Below, piece by piece: positions 27,901-36,149 of a stretch of 64,000 nt of DNA; the stretch's first letter is position 1; each line of letters begins with the position of its first letter. The stretch comes from Dokdonia pacifica (GTDB lineage Bacteria > Bacteroidota > Bacteroidia > Flavobacteriales > Flavobacteriaceae), in contig NZ_FZNY01000006.1 of assembly GCF_900188275.1 (NCBI RefSeq), positions 248,001 to 312,000 of the forward strand, in the 5' to 3' direction. The notes beneath the pieces were generated by a model. That model saw nothing but the letters and a program-made list of their open reading frames with translations, had not been told where the DNA came from and did not search any database. Both the position numbers and the translations under genes were made by a program.

Positions 27901-28824
27901 ACATTAGGAAATGACGGAACTACAGATACCAATGGAGATTTGTTATTACTCGACTTTAAAACACTAGGAGCAGTATTATACAGAGGACAAGCATCTGTTG
28001 TTAATGGTCAATTTGAGTTTGAATTTATTATGCCACGAGATACGGCAATTCCACTCGGACAAGGAAGATTAAACTTTTATTCAGAACGATTAGGAGTTTT
28101 AGAAGATCAGGCAGGTGTAAATAGAGATATTGTTATAGGTGGTCTTAATGAAGATGCGCCACCAGATAACTTAGGGCCTCGTATTCGATTGTTTATGAAT
28201 GATGAAAGTTTTGTTAATGGTGGTATCACAGATGACTCTCCAATTATACTAGCAAAATTAGAAGATGAAAACGGGATTAATACGGCAGGAGGAATTGGTC
28301 ATGATATTGTAGCCATACTAGATGGTGATGAGACAAATCCTCTTATTATGAATGATTTTTATGAAACCGAAGTAGATGATTTTACAAGAGGAACTGCTAC
28401 TAGAAGACTTCGAGATTTAGAAGAAGGATTGCATACACTCACTTTTATAGCATGGGATGTGTATAATAATTCTTCTAGAGCAGAATTACAGTTTGTAGTT
28501 GTAGGTGATGGAGAATTGCAACTTGAAAATGTGCTGAATTACCCGAATCCTTTTGTAAATTATACGGAATTCTGGTTCAATCACAATAGACCTTTTGAAC
28601 CCCTTGATGTACAGGTTCAAATATTTACAGTGAGCGGAAAAGTAGTGAAAACAATTAACCAAACTGTCATAAATGAAGGCTTCTTATCTAGAGATATTGT
28701 GTGGGATGGATTAGATGATTTTGGTCAGGCGATAGGAAAAGGAGTATACGTATATAAGATAACAGTAAATTCTACGTTAACTAACAAGCGAGTAGAAAAG
28801 TTTGAAAAGCTTGTAATTCTATAA
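24970..28824 (+). CDS. porU: Type IX secretion system sortase PorU
   Basis: PorU is the C25 (gingipain-like) cysteine protease on the cell surface that removes the C-terminal signal of T9SS cargo and attaches it. The 1284-aa ORF has a signal peptide (MMKIRYAILLFFICSFGFSQ), a C25 domain with likely catalytic H789 (YLGHGGEELLASE) and C823 (VTCEFTKFD), and a C-terminal sorting-like beta domain (NVLNYPNPFVNYTEFWFNH, then GKGVYVYKITV). A palindrome copy at 25374-25395 is read as TYAFAKAYN near residue 140. porV follows 47 nt downstream, the standard porUV order. Confidence 0.95.
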   Translation: MMKIRYAILLFFICSFGFSQEMRLTLDWEEILTDANAPLNSALELSQNEDGSWSYLAQWEVNQPVLETSVRLEDVVYESLPASQLSKLNRNSITSEVSYSLQTGRARDQNYAVLNVTPFIVENGQYKRIKSATVTYAFAKAYNTRSSIPLTNSILASGDYYKFYVEETGVHQITRNFLQSMGMSLDGIDPQTIKVYGLGGSPLPLRNSDNGDEVFDLREIPIQVVGGEDGSFNGNDHILFFGESSRKFHEELNTNVNPYTDRSYYYVTAGGNEGLRVQPMSQPPGAPNATFTTFDDYQFHEEDLENIVLVGRRWFGEQFNIENEQTFEFSFPNVVTSQVAKLRVLLAAASESQTSFEIAVNGSSVGTAILLPINNIELAQGRTFEVDIPISSPDVTITLTYNNGGNPSSLGYLDYISLDVPRTLQGTGEQINFKKNEAATLSGLGEYVFSNASDYTQIWDVTDQTSITTTINDGGQGEVRFRSQLGTLRRFVAVTPSDYFTPFRESNNTRVANQDLKGTVFQNDNGDFQDVDYLMVTGDLLRPQAERLAAHNRNFRGLNVKVVTLTEIYEEFGSGSQDIGAIRNFVKYIYDNASSEENRIKYLCLFGDGSVDYKDRLFGNNNIIPTFQTFQSFSLATSIMSDDFYGFMDPNEGFVESPGNGNPNPSGANDRLDIAVGRIIADTPSLAATVVDKIINYDARESYGRWRNNLVMISDDADEPGVAHFGLQVNLDALSDEIEDQRPSTNVIKIHSDAFQQQSSAGGDRYPQVNETISNALEVGSLVVTYLGHGGEELLASEAIITQNEVDELANDERLPLLVTVTCEFTKFDNPLRPTGGEGFIWSPEGGVVAMVATTREIFVSVGLDFNDEIAAEIFGFNNSNLVSVAEHVRRAKNQVANGQRRVIFFLGDPAMRLAFPRPDVRLTAVNDIPVGQDLPTLRALDRVKINGIVTSEQGQVISNYTGVLAVTLYDKDIQRQTLGNDGTTDTNGDLLLLDFKTLGAVLYRGQASVVNGQFEFEFIMPRDTAIPLGQGRLNFYSERLGVLEDQAGVNRDIVIGGLNEDAPPDNLGPRIRLFMNDESFVNGGITDDSPIILAKLEDENGINTAGGIGHDIVAILDGDETNPLIMNDFYETEVDDFTRGTATRRLRDLEEGLHTLTFIAWDVYNNSSRAELQFVVVGDGELQLENVLNYPNPFVNYTEFWFNHNRPFEPLDVQVQIFTVSGKVVKTINQTVINEGFLSRDIVWDGLDDFGQAIGKGVYVYKITVNSTLTNKRVEKFEKLVIL
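25374..25395. repeat. Genome palindrome inside porU
   Basis: A perfect copy of TACGCTTTCGCGAAAGCGTA extended by one base pair on each side, translated as TYAFAKAY. Confidence 0.92.
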
Positions 28825-28871
28825 AATATAAATCTATAAAAAGTCTATATTTGTTCAAATTTGAAATCTTT

Positions 28872-30020
28872 ATGAAGAAAATGATGATGCTGTGCTTAGG
28901 AGCATGTTTTGCTTTTAATGCAACGGTGCAAGCCCAAGACGAGCCTAATACAATTACAACGGCGGTCCCATTCTTAGTTATTGCTGCAGACGCGCGTGCT
29001 GCAGGACTTGGAGAACAAGGAGTAGCAACAAGCCCTGATGTATATGGGGTGCAATGGAACCCTGCAAAACTCGCCTTTTTAGATAGAAAGCATAATGTAG
29101 GAGTTAATTATACACCTTATTTAGGAAATTTAGTAAATGATATTGCTATTTTACAAGCTGCCTATGCAAATCGTATTAATGAGCGAAGTGCTTTTGGAGC
29201 TAGTCTTAGATATTTTAGTTTAGGAACTATTACGACCACTACAGGTCCTAATGATCCAGGATTAGATATCCGTCCTAATGAATTTACATTAGATGCAACC
29301 TATGCACTTAAATTGAGTGAGCGTTTCTCAATGGCAGTATCGGGACGTTATTTACGAAGTGATCTTAGAATCCAGCAATTAGATCCAGATGCAAGAGCAG
29401 CAGGGTCTTTTGGAGTTGATATCTCAGGATATTATCAATCTGAAGAAATTACATATAACAGTTTTGATGGTCGTTGGAGAGCTGGATTCAATATTTCTAA
29501 TATAGGCCCAGAAGTATCTTATAGTGATGCCGATAATGATGATGATTTTATTCCTACTAATTTGAAATTTGGTGGAGGATTTGATTTTATCTTAGATGGA
29601 TATAATAGAGTATTTGTTGGATTAGAGTTCAATAAATTATTAGTGCCTACACCTCCTATTAGAGATGGAGAAGGTAATATAATTGCTGGACAAGATGATG
29701 ATGTGAGTTTCTTTCAAGGAATCTTCCAATCATTTGGTGATGCGCCAGATGGATTTAGTGAAGAGCTAAAAGAATTTACTTGGTCATTAGCAACAGAGTA
29801 TGTATATGATGATGTATTCTCATTACGTGCAGGATATTTTAATGAAAGTGACCTTAAAGGAGCACGTAAGTTTGCTACCTTAGGAGCTGGATTTGAATTT
29901 AATGCTATTGATATTGATTTATCGTATCTTTTCTCTACAGGATCTGTGCGTAGTCCATTGGAAAACACATTACGTTTTGGACTTACCTTCCATTTTGGAG
30001 ATGAGTATGATGAATACTAG
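28872..30020 (+). CDS. porV: Type IX secretion outer-membrane protein PorV (LptO)
   Basis: PorV shuttles T9SS cargo from the translocon to the attachment complex and is a 14-strand outer-membrane barrel. I place the start at ATG 28872 (382 aa, MKKMMMLCLGACFAFNATVQ) because it gives a normal signal peptide; the longer TTG-started frame from 28851 overlaps a -7-like TATATTTG at 28846-28853. Family features: TAVPFLVIAADARAAGLGEQ, VYGVQWNPAKLAFLD and the terminal LRFGLTFHF. It lies directly behind porU. Confidence 0.93.
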   Translation: MKKMMMLCLGACFAFNATVQAQDEPNTITTAVPFLVIAADARAAGLGEQGVATSPDVYGVQWNPAKLAFLDRKHNVGVNYTPYLGNLVNDIAILQAAYANRINERSAFGASLRYFSLGTITTTTGPNDPGLDIRPNEFTLDATYALKLSERFSMAVSGRYLRSDLRIQQLDPDARAAGSFGVDISGYYQSEEITYNSFDGRWRAGFNISNIGPEVSYSDADNDDDFIPTNLKFGGGFDFILDGYNRVFVGLEFNKLLVPTPPIRDGEGNIIAGQDDDVSFFQGIFQSFGDAPDGFSEELKEFTWSLATEYVYDDVFSLRAGYFNESDLKGARKFATLGAGFEFNAIDIDLSYLFSTGSVRSPLENTLRFGLTFHFGDEYDEY

Positions 30021-30052
30021 AAATAATATTTCCGTGTAAACGGTAAATACGT

Positions 30053-30535
30053 ATGAAAAAAATAAAGATCGAATCGTTTTTGGAAGTGTACCCATCTATA
30101 GATGAGCTTCCAGAAACGATTTTTTCATTGATGCAAGAAGCTATTCTTGCAAGAGATACTGCTTATGCACCATATTCTGATTTTTATGTAGGTGCTGCTA
30201 TTTTACTAGAAAATGGTGAGATAGTAAGAGGGAGTAATCAAGAAAATGCAGCCTATCCTTCGGGTTTATGTGCAGAGCGTACTGCCATATATTATGCTTC
30301 AGCTCAATACCCAAATACTACCATAAAGGCAATAACAATTAGTGCACGAGGAAAAGATAAAGTAACTTCTCAACCTATTCCTCCATGTGGATCTTGTAGA
30401 CAAGCTATTGCAGAATATGAGATTAGACAAGGAGAGGCGATTCCTATCTATTTTATGGGAGATCAAGGTGAGGTATGGAAAAGTGATTCATTAGAGAATT
30501 TACTTCCGTTACTATTTACATCTAAATACCTTTAA
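30053..30535 (+). CDS. cdd: Cytidine deaminase
   Basis: A 160-aa cytoplasmic pyrimidine-salvage enzyme deaminating cytidine or deoxycytidine. The zinc site is complete: CAERTAIYYA (C-A-E) and PPCGSCRQA (P-C-x-x-C), with the substrate-binding FYVGAAILLENGEIVRGSNQ, EN. Length is slightly above the homotetrameric CDA norm because of the N-terminal extension. It follows porV by 32 nt and is probably cotranscribed, as in related genomes. Confidence 0.93.
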   Translation: MKKIKIESFLEVYPSIDELPETIFSLMQEAILARDTAYAPYSDFYVGAAILLENGEIVRGSNQENAAYPSGLCAERTAIYYASAQYPNTTIKAITISARGKDKVTSQPIPPCGSCRQAIAEYEIRQGEAIPIYFMGDQGEVWKSDSLENLLPLLFTSKYL

Positions 30536-30570
30536 AAAAATAGGTTTGCCAATTATATTCTTCATGAGTG

Positions 30571-30590
30571 CGCTTTCGCGAAAGCGTATA
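30571..30590. repeat. Genome palindrome, intergenic copy
   Basis: The 16-bp core at 30571-30586 is perfect and is followed by TATA; it lies 35 nt after the cdd stop, where it could act as a weak transcription terminator. Confidence 0.88.
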
Positions 30591-30676
30591 TCCAAAATAT
30601 TACAATTATCTTAACAAAATAAGTAAGATGAAGACAATTACTATTTCGTTTTCGTAACTTTTATTCAAAACCCTTT

Positions 30677-30706
30677 TTGCGGTATCTGTCTAATACCTTA
30701 TTTTTG
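30677..30706 (+). promoter_or_regulatory. Promoter of pdhA-pdhC
   Basis: TTG (30677-30679, within TTTTTG) and TATTTTTG (30699-30706) are separated by 19 nt, an excellent Bacteroidota -33/-7 pair. The predicted transcript leader is about 35 nt. Confidence 0.7.
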
Positions 30707-30747
30707 TTAGTGGCTTTTTTGTAGAGCCATTTTTATACTCGTTATAG

Positions 30748-31746
30748 ATGAAGAAAATCACTAAAGAAACGTATCTCAATTGGTACGAAGAAATGCTCTT
30801 CTGGCGTAAGTTTGAAGATAAGCTAGCTCAAGTATACATCCAGCAAAAAGTAAGAGGGTTTTTACACCTTTATAATGGTCAAGAAGCTATATTGGCAGGA
30901 TCATTACACGCGATGGATTTAAGCAAAGACAAAATGATTACTGCCTACCGTAATCACGTTCAACCTATTGGTATGGGAGTAGATCCTAAACGTGTAATGG
31001 CAGAATTGTATGGAAAAGCTACTGGAACTTCTCAAGGTCTCGGTGGGTCTATGCACATTTTCTCAAAAGAAAAGGGCTTTTATGGAGGACATGGTATTGT
31101 AGGGGGGCAAATCCCATTAGGAGCTGGAATGGCTTTTGGTGATAAATACCATAAAAGAGAGGCCGTAACATTATGTTTCTTTGGAGATGGAGCTGCACGT
31201 CAAGGTTCTTTGCATGAGACTTTCAATATGGCAATGAACTGGAAATTACCTGTAGTTTTCTGTGTAGAAAATAACGGGTATGCTATGGGTACGTCGGTAG
31301 CACGTACGGCAAACCATGAAGATATTTGGAAATTAGGATTAGGTTATGAAATGCCTTGTGGTCCTGTAGATGCTATGAATCCAGTAGCAGTAGCAGAAGC
31401 TATGGATGAAGCTATAGACAGAGCACGTAGAGGTGACGGTCCTACATTTTTAGAATTAAAAACATACCGCTATAGAGGTCACTCTATGAGTGATGCACAG
31501 CACTATAGAACAAAAGAAGAGGTGGCAGAATACCAGAAAATAGATCCTATTACGCAGGTAAAAGATATTTTATTAAAAGAAGGGTATGCTACAGAAGATG
31601 AAATTAAAGTGATGGACAAACGTGTAAAAGAACGCGTTGCAGAATGTGAGAAGTTTGCAGAAGAAAGTCCATTCCCAGAGAAGAATGTGATGTATGATGT
31701 TGTATACGAACAAGAAGATTATCCATTTTTACCTCATAAACTATAA
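30748..31746 (+). CDS. pdhA: Pyruvate dehydrogenase E1 component, alpha subunit
   Basis: The 332-aa E1-alpha subunit binds thiamine diphosphate and decarboxylates pyruvate. The ThDP motif begins at GDGAARQGSLHETFNMAMNW and ends in VENNGYAMGTS; the phosphorylation-loop-like region is YRYRGHSMSDAQHYR. It is followed 3 nt later by the E2 gene. The E1-beta gene is not in the window, the usual flavobacterial arrangement with pdhB elsewhere on the chromosome. Confidence 0.95.
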   Translation: MKKITKETYLNWYEEMLFWRKFEDKLAQVYIQQKVRGFLHLYNGQEAILAGSLHAMDLSKDKMITAYRNHVQPIGMGVDPKRVMAELYGKATGTSQGLGGSMHIFSKEKGFYGGHGIVGGQIPLGAGMAFGDKYHKREAVTLCFFGDGAARQGSLHETFNMAMNWKLPVVFCVENNGYAMGTSVARTANHEDIWKLGLGYEMPCGPVDAMNPVAVAEAMDEAIDRARRGDGPTFLELKTYRYRGHSMSDAQHYRTKEEVAEYQKIDPITQVKDILLKEGYATEDEIKVMDKRVKERVAECEKFAEESPFPEKNVMYDVVYEQEDYPFLPHKL

Positions 31747-31749
31747 GCT

Positions 31750-33375
31750 ATGGCTCAAGTAATAAACATGCCGCGACTTAGCGACACCATGGAAGAAGGT
31801 ACGGTTGCAACTTGGTTAAAAAAAGTTGGTGATACTATTTCTGAAGGAGATATTCTAGCAGAGATAGAGACTGATAAAGCAACCATGGAATTTGAATCTT
31901 TTTATGAAGGGACATTACTTCACATAGGAATTCAAGAAGGAGAAACTGCGCAAGTAGATAAATTATTGGCTATTATTGGTGATGAAGGAGAAGATATTTC
32001 TGCATTATTAAATGGAGAAACAGCTCCTGCTCAAGATACAACAGAAGAGGCTGTAGAAACTGCTGCTGAAACTCCTGCTACAGAAACAACTACAGATGCA
32101 CCCGCAATTCCAGAAGGTGTTGTTGTTGTAACGATGCCTAGACTTTCTGATACCATGGAAGAAGGTACGGTTGCTACTTGGTTAAAAGGAGTAGGCGATA
32201 CTGTAGAAGAAGGAGATATTCTAGCAGAGATAGAGACTGATAAAGCGACTATGGAATTTGAATCTTTTAACGAAGGGACATTACTCCATATAGGACTTGA
32301 AGAAGGGGCTACTGCAAAAGTAGATGCACTACTCGCAGTATTAGGACCTAAAGGAACTGATGTTTCTGGTGTGGTAGCAAATTTTGTGTCTGGAGCGTCA
32401 GCTTCTAAAACTCCTGCCGAAACACCTAAGGTAGAGGCTCCTAAAAAGGAGATGCCAAAGGCTGCGGCATCTAAAGCTGAAGCGCCAAAAGCAACAACTC
32501 CAACAACCACTAGTAGTGGACGTATATTTGCCTCTCCACTTGCTAAAAAAATAGCCGAAGATAAAGGTATTAACTTGGCACAAGTAAAAGGTTCAGGAGA
32601 GAATGGGCGTATTATAAAATCAGATGTAGAAAACTTTACACCAAGCGCTGCTAGTGCAGGAGCAAGTGTGCAACCATTTGTAGCTACAGGAGAAGAAAGC
32701 TTTGAAGAAGTGCCTAACTCGCAAATGCGTAAAGCTATTGCAAGAGCACTTTCTAATTCTAAGTTTACTGCCCCACATTATTACTTAAATGTGGAGTTTA
32801 ATATGGAAAATGCAATTGCATTTAGAAAACAGTTTAATCAATTGCCAGACACAAAAATATCTTACAATGATATGATTGTAAAGGCAACTGCAATAGCATT
32901 AAAGAAACATCCTCAAGTAAATTCTCAGTGGTTTGATGATAAGATGAAATTAAATCATCACGTACATATTGGAGTGGCAGTTGCTGTTCCTGATGGATTG
33001 GTAGTGCCTGTAGTTAATTTTGCAAATGAGAAATCATTACCACAAATTAATGCTGAGGTAAAAGAACTTGCTGGAAAAGCACGTAATAAAAAATTAACTA
33101 TCCCGGAGATGGAAGGAAGTACGTTTACAATTTCTAATCTTGGGATGTTTGGTATCACTGATTTTACATCTATTATCAATCAGCCTAATTCAGCGATTTT
33201 ATCGGTAGGGGCTATTGTAGAAAAACCAGTTGTAAAAGATGGCCAGATTGTAGTAGGAAATACCATGAAGTTAACAATGGCCTGTGATCACCGTACTGTA
33301 GATGGTGCAACAGGAGCACAGTTTTTACAAACATTAAAAACATATATTGAAAATCCAGTATTAATGCTTGCTTAA
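31750..33375 (+). CDS. pdhC: Pyruvate dehydrogenase E2, dihydrolipoamide acetyltransferase
   Basis: A 541-aa E2 with two tandem lipoyl domains (EIETDKATMEFES twice; lipoylated lysines K43 and K165), an Ala/Pro/Thr-rich linker, a peripheral-subunit-binding domain (FASPLAKKIAEDKGINLAQV, then KGSGENGRI) and the catalytic domain with H514 and D518 in DHRTVDGATGA. It transfers the acetyl group to CoA and forms the complex core. The two lipoyl repeats are nearly identical at DNA level over short stretches, consistent with recent duplication or gene conversion. Confidence 0.96.
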   Translation: MAQVINMPRLSDTMEEGTVATWLKKVGDTISEGDILAEIETDKATMEFESFYEGTLLHIGIQEGETAQVDKLLAIIGDEGEDISALLNGETAPAQDTTEEAVETAAETPATETTTDAPAIPEGVVVVTMPRLSDTMEEGTVATWLKGVGDTVEEGDILAEIETDKATMEFESFNEGTLLHIGLEEGATAKVDALLAVLGPKGTDVSGVVANFVSGASASKTPAETPKVEAPKKEMPKAAASKAEAPKATTPTTTSSGRIFASPLAKKIAEDKGINLAQVKGSGENGRIIKSDVENFTPSAASAGASVQPFVATGEESFEEVPNSQMRKAIARALSNSKFTAPHYYLNVEFNMENAIAFRKQFNQLPDTKISYNDMIVKATAIALKKHPQVNSQWFDDKMKLNHHVHIGVAVAVPDGLVVPVVNFANEKSLPQINAEVKELAGKARNKKLTIPEMEGSTFTISNLGMFGITDFTSIINQPNSAILSVGAIVEKPVVKDGQIVVGNTMKLTMACDHRTVDGATGAQFLQTLKTYIENPVLMLA

Positions 33376-33398
33376 TACCTGTTGATTTTTTCTAATAT

Positions 33399-33427
33399 AA
33401 AAACCCATCTTTTAAAGATGGGTTTTT
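33399..33427 (+). terminator. Rho-independent terminator of pdhAC
   Basis: AAACCCATCTTT (33401-33412) pairs with AAAGATGGGTTT (33414-33425) and a T run follows, 24 nt after the pdhC stop. Confidence 0.85.
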
Positions 33428-33506
33428 TATTTGGGGTAAGAAAAACAAAAATGTCACACTATTATGAGTAGGGGCTTAATCCTATATTTAATTAATAAGG
33501 AATAAT

Positions 33507-34331
33507 ATGAAATTACAAAAACTATTTATTGGACTTATCATGTTTGTTGTAAGTCATAGCTTTTATGCGCAAACATTAGTTTATGGTTTAGGTTCAACAG
33601 AAACAAAAGCAGAAGTTACATTTAATGATGGGCATACAGAAGAAGGTGTGGTATCTGGATTTATCCAAAGACGCTATATGTATGTAGATGTGGAATATCC
33701 ATTTAAAACTCTTGAGAGAGAATTAAATTTAGATGATAAGGTATTCACTTTTGAAACTAGTTTTGAAGGAAAACGAAAGATTAAATCTAGCGAAGTGCGA
33801 ATAGTAGAAGAAATATATGAAGATGGCTATAGTTTATTTAAACGACTTACTATTAAAACAGTAAATTCTAAAGGTAAGATCATAGATTTAAAGAAGCAGG
33901 TTTGGTTACCTTATCTTATAGAAGATCGAGTAAACATTCTTGGGTTCAGTGTTTTTGGCGATAATGGCACCTATCTAGGTACCTATATTTATTTAAATAG
34001 AGAAGGTGAAGATTTTGCCATTAACCCAATCGATTTTAATCGATTAAACTTATTTAATATAGGTAAGACAGATGATAAAATGAAGATTGCTCTTAAAGAA
34101 ACTTTTGCAGATTGTGAAGCTACATTATCTTATATAGATGAAATGTTTGCTAAAAAAGGAAAGAAAAGAAATAAAAGAGTCACGCTTGCAAAGGAGGATC
34201 TTGATAGTATTAAAAAACGAAAATTAAAAGGAAAAGAGAAGGCCTATGAAATTGGGAAATTATATGAGAAGTTTATGATTGACTTTTACCGCAATATCGT
34301 TGATCATTATAACGAGCATTGCCCTGAATAG
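33507..34331 (+). CDS. Secreted hypothetical protein, 274 aa
   Basis: No family recognised. An N-terminal signal peptide (MKLQKLFIGLIMFVVSHSFY, cleavage near AQT) indicates export. The next part (KAEVTFNDGHTEEGVVSGFI) looks like a beta-rich repeat seen in flavobacterial envelope proteins, and the C-terminal third is helical and strongly basic (KKGKKRNKRVTLAKEDLDSI, KKRKLKGKEKAYEIGKLYEK). It stands alone after the pdh terminator. Confidence 0.72.
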   Translation: MKLQKLFIGLIMFVVSHSFYAQTLVYGLGSTETKAEVTFNDGHTEEGVVSGFIQRRYMYVDVEYPFKTLERELNLDDKVFTFETSFEGKRKIKSSEVRIVEEIYEDGYSLFKRLTIKTVNSKGKIIDLKKQVWLPYLIEDRVNILGFSVFGDNGTYLGTYIYLNREGEDFAINPIDFNRLNLFNIGKTDDKMKIALKETFADCEATLSYIDEMFAKKGKKRNKRVTLAKEDLDSIKKRKLKGKEKAYEIGKLYEKFMIDFYRNIVDHYNEHCPE

Positions 34332-34391
34332 ATTGTATATAAGTTCTAAAATCATTAGGGCTAAGCTATCGTTTTTTTTATCTTTAAGCCC

Positions 34392-35438
34392 ATGAGAAAA
34401 ATACTTTTTTATATCCTGATAGGAAGTCTAATTACTTCGTGCGGTACTGCACTACAATCTGTAGATGAGTCTAAGGTTCCGCCACCGCCACCGCCTGTTT
34501 CTATACCAGATGTACCTAAACCAGACCCGACAAAAGCTCAGGTGACTATGGTGTTTCCTGATGTAGATAGAATGAAATCGGTTAAGAGGACTATAGAGTT
34601 TCTTGCAGCAGATGAATTACAAGGAAGAGATACTGGGAGCCAAGGAATCGAAATTGCAGCTCAGTTTATAGAAGCACGTTTTAAAAATGCAGGTGTTGCG
34701 CCTTATTTTGAGACGTATCGGGATGACTTTAAAGCAAAAGATAAAGATGCTTTTAATATTGTAGGTGTAGTAGAAGGAAATGATCCAAAGCTTAAAAATG
34801 AAATTATCATTATTGGTGCGCATTATGATCATATTGGAAAAGCAAAACCTGTGGGAGATGATGTTATAGCAAATGGGGCAAATGATAATGCAGCTGGAAC
34901 AACAGCAGTGTTGGCACTTGCAGACCATTTCGCGAAAGCGAAAACTAATAAACGCACTATTATTTTTACATTATACTCTGCTGAAGAAAAAGGACTTTTA
35001 GGGTCAAAACATTTGGCAAAAAAACTTAAAAAAGAAAATATCACGCCTTATGTGATGTTTAATATCGAAATGATAGGGGTGCCTATGAAAGATAAAGATC
35101 ACTTGGTATATATTTCTGGGTATGATCTTTCTAATATGCCTGCAAAGTTTAATGAATATGCAGGAGAAAAAGTAATAGGTTTTTTGCCAAAAGCAAAAGA
35201 ATTTAATCTCTTTAGACGTAGTGATAACTATCCTTTTTACCAAGAGTTTGGGATTCCAGCACATACCATTTCTTCTTTTGATTTCACCAATTTTGATCAT
35301 TATCATGGCGTAGGTGACGAAGCAGATAAAATGGATATCGCATTTATGGAAAATGTGATAGAGAAGCTTATTCCTGGGCTAGAGCGTATGGCAAATACAC
35401 CTAATCAGGAAATTAAAATGAATGAAATAAAGAACTAA
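34392..35438 (+). CDS. M28-family zinc metallopeptidase, lipoprotein
   Basis: A 348-aa lipoprotein (C17 in SLITSC) followed by a proline-rich linker (VPPPPPPVSIP) and an M28 aminopeptidase-like domain. Zinc ligands visible: H144 in GAHYDHIG, D165 in NGANDNAAGT, catalytic E198/E199 in SAEEKGLLGS, and a late His in NFDHYHGVGDEAD. It is expected to trim peptides in the periplasm or at the surface. A partial palindrome is read as DHFAKAKTN at 34928-34940. Its stop overlaps the ATG of the next gene by one base. Confidence 0.9.
   Translation: MRKILFYILIGSLITSCGTALQSVDESKVPPPPPPVSIPDVPKPDPTKAQVTMVFPDVDRMKSVKRTIEFLAADELQGRDTGSQGIEIAAQFIEARFKNAGVAPYFETYRDDFKAKDKDAFNIVGVVEGNDPKLKNEIIIIGAHYDHIGKAKPVGDDVIANGANDNAAGTTAVLALADHFAKAKTNKRTIIFTLYSAEEKGLLGSKHLAKKLKKENITPYVMFNIEMIGVPMKDKDHLVYISGYDLSNMPAKFNEYAGEKVIGFLPKAKEFNLFRRSDNYPFYQEFGIPAHTISSFDFTNFDHYHGVGDEADKMDIAFMENVIEKLIPGLERMANTPNQEIKMNEIKN
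34928..34940. repeat. Partial genome palindrome inside the M28 peptidase gene
   Basis: TTTCGCGAAAGCG keeps the centre and the right arm only; read as FAKA. Confidence 0.7.
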
Positions 35439-36118
35439 TGAAGCGAATCATAGTTACAGGAACAAGTAGAGGAATAGGGTATGAGTTAGTTCAATTATTA
35501 GCCGAACAAGGGCATCAGGTTCTTGCGCTTTCGCGAAATGAGACTCCGTGTAAACTCTTGAATAAACAAAATATCACGGCTTTTTCTTTTGATATCACAG
35601 ACATGAGCCATTTTCAAAAAGTTATAGATTTTATAGAAAGTGATTGGGAAGGTGTAGATGTCTTAATTAATAATGCAGGCGCTTTGTTGAATAAGCCTTT
35701 TGCCGAAACGACGATGGAAGAGTTTGAGGCTGTTTATAAAGTGAATGTATTTGGTGTGGCAGAATTGACGCGGGTGGTACTTCCGTATATGAAAGAAGGT
35801 AGTCATGTGGTGACGGTAAGTAGTATGGGAGGCGTACAAGGAAGTATGAAGTTCCCAGGACTTGCGGCTTATAGTTCTAGCAAAGGAGCTGTGATAACAT
35901 GGAGCGAACTTCTCGCTGAAGAATATAAAGAACAACAAATAGCATTTAATGTAGTGGCATTGGGAGCTGTGCAAACCGAGATGTTGGAAGAAGCATTTCC
36001 TGGTTATCAAGCGCCACTTTCTGCAAAAGAAATGGCTGTGTATTTGGCTGATTTTTCTCTCACAGGGAATAAGTTTTACAATGGAAAGCTGTTACAAGTC
36101 TCTGCAAGTACGCCTTAA
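35438..36118 (+). CDS. Short-chain dehydrogenase/reductase
   Basis: A 226-aa classical SDR: NAD(P)-binding GTSRGIGYELV near the N-terminus, NNAGALL, catalytic Ser in VTVSSMGG and YSSSKGA (YxxxK). The substrate is not predictable. Translation is coupled to the M28 gene through the TAATG overlap. A partial palindrome is translated as LALSRNE at 35526-35538. Confidence 0.9.
   Translation: MKRIIVTGTSRGIGYELVQLLAEQGHQVLALSRNETPCKLLNKQNITAFSFDITDMSHFQKVIDFIESDWEGVDVLINNAGALLNKPFAETTMEEFEAVYKVNVFGVAELTRVVLPYMKEGSHVVTVSSMGGVQGSMKFPGLAAYSSSKGAVITWSELLAEEYKEQQIAFNVVALGAVQTEMLEEAFPGYQAPLSAKEMAVYLADFSLTGNKFYNGKLLQVSASTP
35526..35538. repeat. Partial genome palindrome inside the SDR gene
   Basis: CGCTTTCGCGAAA keeps the left arm and centre; here it is read in the LSR frame rather than the AFAK frame. 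Confidence 0.68.
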
Positions 36119-36149
36119 ACTTCTACAATATATGGGGCAGCGGCTATAT

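Noticed and set aside
30571-30590. Palindrome after cdd interpreted as a dedicated terminator
   Set aside because: The same sequence occurs inside at least ten genes that must be transcribed through, so termination cannot be its main job.
32031-32510. 159-aa open frame on the minus strand inside pdhC
   Set aside because: It mirrors the Ala/Pro/Thr linker of the E2 protein and gives a low-complexity Ser/Ala/Val product.
34617-34928. 103-aa open frame on the minus strand inside the M28 peptidase gene
   Set aside because: It lies opposite a gene with clear zinc ligands and its translation is Cys/Ile/Phe-rich noise; a shadow frame.
36081-36149. ATG 36081 as start of the 249-aa hypothetical protein
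   Set aside because: It would overlap the SDR gene by 38 bases with an uncharacteristic N-terminus; the ATG at 36150 fits better.
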